A stretch of DNA of 64,000 nucleotides from Anaerolinea thermophila (lineage in GTDB: Bacteria; Chloroflexota; Anaerolineae; Anaerolineales; Anaerolineaceae), in NCBI RefSeq assembly GCF_020723905.1, contig NZ_DYHZ01000005.1, positions 124,001-188,000 on the forward strand, in the 5' to 3' direction. The translations under genes were made by a program, and so were the position numbers. This document shows positions 63,204-64,000 of the stretch, one piece after another; position 1 is the first letter of the stretch, and each line of letters opens with the position of its first letter. The notes under the pieces were generated by a model. It saw only the letters and a list, made by a program, of their open reading frames with translations. It was not told the DNA's origin and searched no databases.

Positions 63204-64000
63204 TTACCTTAAGAAATAGAAAATAATGAGAACTGCAAGACCGTAAAGAAGTAAATCTATCTGCAATGGACGATCACTTAATAGCATTTCTTCAGGTGCT
63301 CCCCCCTCCTGTTTAATCTGAATTAAGTAAAGATACCGGAAAATCCCGTACATGACAAATGGAATTGTCAGCATCATGGTGTGATTATCCGGCAGATTTG
63401 GGGCTGAGAAGGTATACAGGCTATAAGCCAGAATCGTTGATGAGGAAACAATTGTGATAAGTTGATCCAGAAGGGGAAGATTGTAACCATCTAAAACTTT
63501 TCGATGTGAGTTTGCATTTTCCTCCAGTAAGGTGAGTTCTGCTCTTCTTTTCCCGAATCCCAGATACAAAGAAAGAAGGGTTGTGACTACGTAAAGCCAG
63601 GGGGAAAAACGTTGCACCTCGATGACCGTAACACCCCCAGCCACTCTCAAAACGAATCCTGTGGCAATAATCATGACGTCAATTAGAGGAATGTGCTTGA
63701 GCCATCCTGAATAAGCCAGGTTTATCACAAAGTACAGAACTGTGATAATGCCAAAGTCCTTTGAAAGAAGAAATGCTAGAGGGATGACAATGAGTACAAT
63801 TCCAATTGCCGTGGTGATGGCAACACTTACTGGAAGTTTTCCCGATGCTATGGGACGGTTCCGTTTGGTGGGATGTGCACGATCGGCTTCCAGGTCGATT
63901 AAATCATTTATCAGGTAAACACTGCTGGATAACAGACAAAAAATGACAAAAGCCCCAATAGATCTGAGGAGCGGGTCAAAATTATGGAGACTCAATTGAC
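63204..64000 (-). CDS. UbiA-family prenyltransferase, likely decaprenyl-phosphate phosphoribosyltransferase type (N-terminus outside window)
   Basis: This membrane enzyme of at least 265 residues has about eight hydrophobic segments and the Asp motif NDLIDLEADRAHPTKRNRPI, followed by a second acidic site around LLEENANSHRKVLDGY. The pattern fits the phosphoribosyl-decaprenyl phosphate branch used in sugar-lipid synthesis. The frame stays open to 64000, so the first 30-40 residues are missing. It uses prenyl products of the pathway encoded downstream. Confidence 0.88.
   Translation of the reverse strand, partial: QLSLHNFDPLLRSIGAFVIFCLLSSSVYLINDLIDLEADRAHPTKRNRPIASGKLPVSVAITTAIGIVLIVIPLAFLLSKDFGIITVLYFVINLAYSGWLKHIPLIDVMIIATGFVLRVAGGVTVIEVQRFSPWLYVVTTLLSLYLGFGKRRAELTLLEENANSHRKVLDGYNLPLLDQLITIVSSSTILAYSLYTFSAPNLPDNHTMMLTIPFVMYGIFRYLYLIQIKQEGGAPEEMLLSDRPLQIDLLLYGLAVLIIFYFLR

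Overview
The window looks like a chromosome segment of a fermentative, low-to-medium G+C member of the Chloroflexota, most like Anaerolineae. This is inferred from gene content: an isopentenyl phosphate kinase beside a mevalonate kinase (the archaeal/Chloroflexota type of mevalonate route), a topoisomerase I with an extra N-terminal zinc ribbon, an NADH-linked [FeFe]-hydrogenase-type cluster, a lactate dehydrogenase and a formate-tetrahydrofolate ligase. I cannot name the species. Almost all of the window is ordinary coding sequence. I found no phage, complete insertion sequence, CRISPR array or rRNA.

Layout. 1-4977 (minus): hydrogenase/diaphorase cluster, read DRTGG, CBS-HATPase, DRTGG, PHP, HydC/NuoE-like, HATPase, cysteine-free thioredoxin-like protein, HydB/NuoF-like (runs off the left edge). 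5083-7743: hisS with tRNA-His directly behind it, a family 2 glycosyltransferase, then tRNA-Met and tRNA-Gln. 7871-12266: PfkB kinase, pentapeptide-repeat protein, PAC2 protein, comM. 12267-16248: a siderophore/cobalamin-type ABC importer with an NTPase, behind a strong promoter whose start site carries a 17-bp palindrome. 16269-20548: cold-shock protein, YdcF, MalY/PatB, a methyltransferase with proC, and a tiny membrane protein. 20671-23120: a long, eukaryote-like formate-tetrahydrofolate ligase, then two decayed genes (DeoC with its middle deleted, and a GH130 tail). 23341-31523: a GAF histidine kinase with a double-receiver regulator, and gltB with an attenuator-like leader. 31622-36758: TPR protein, lipoprotein, mtaB, GH13 alpha-glucosidase. 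36810-41480: ldh and tatA (minus), then mtnA, a PfkB kinase (likely adenosine kinase) and ahcY. 41533-44792 (minus): two small membrane proteins, PfkB kinase, M20 peptidase, YbaK. 44793-47390: a structured leader, recX, rny. 47444-51031 (minus): MBL hydrolase, MFS transporter, M24 peptidase, ArsR-type regulator. 51198-58474: ffh, rpsP, khpA, rimM, dprA, manC, topA. 58587-64000: unknown membrane protein, greA, dGTPase, isopentenyl phosphate kinase, mevalonate kinase, UbiA prenyltransferase (cut by the right edge).

How the genes fit together. The hydrogenase genes and ldh are two ways to reoxidise NADH during fermentation; the kinase, CBS, DRTGG and PHP genes around the hydrogenase probably serve its regulation or maturation. 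The mtnA, kinase and ahcY genes recycle the by-products of S-adenosylmethionine. The right end feeds isoprenoid synthesis.

The most interesting signals are not in the catalogue genes. They are: (i) a roughly 265-nt structured RNA before recX, whose closing helix competes with a terminator; (ii) a gltB leader with mutually exclusive hairpins and a 17-codon ORF; (iii) loss of nearly all iron-sulfur cysteines from two hydrogenase-cluster proteins; (iv) the palindrome at the start site of the ABC operon. All are read by eye and need folding and comparative tests.
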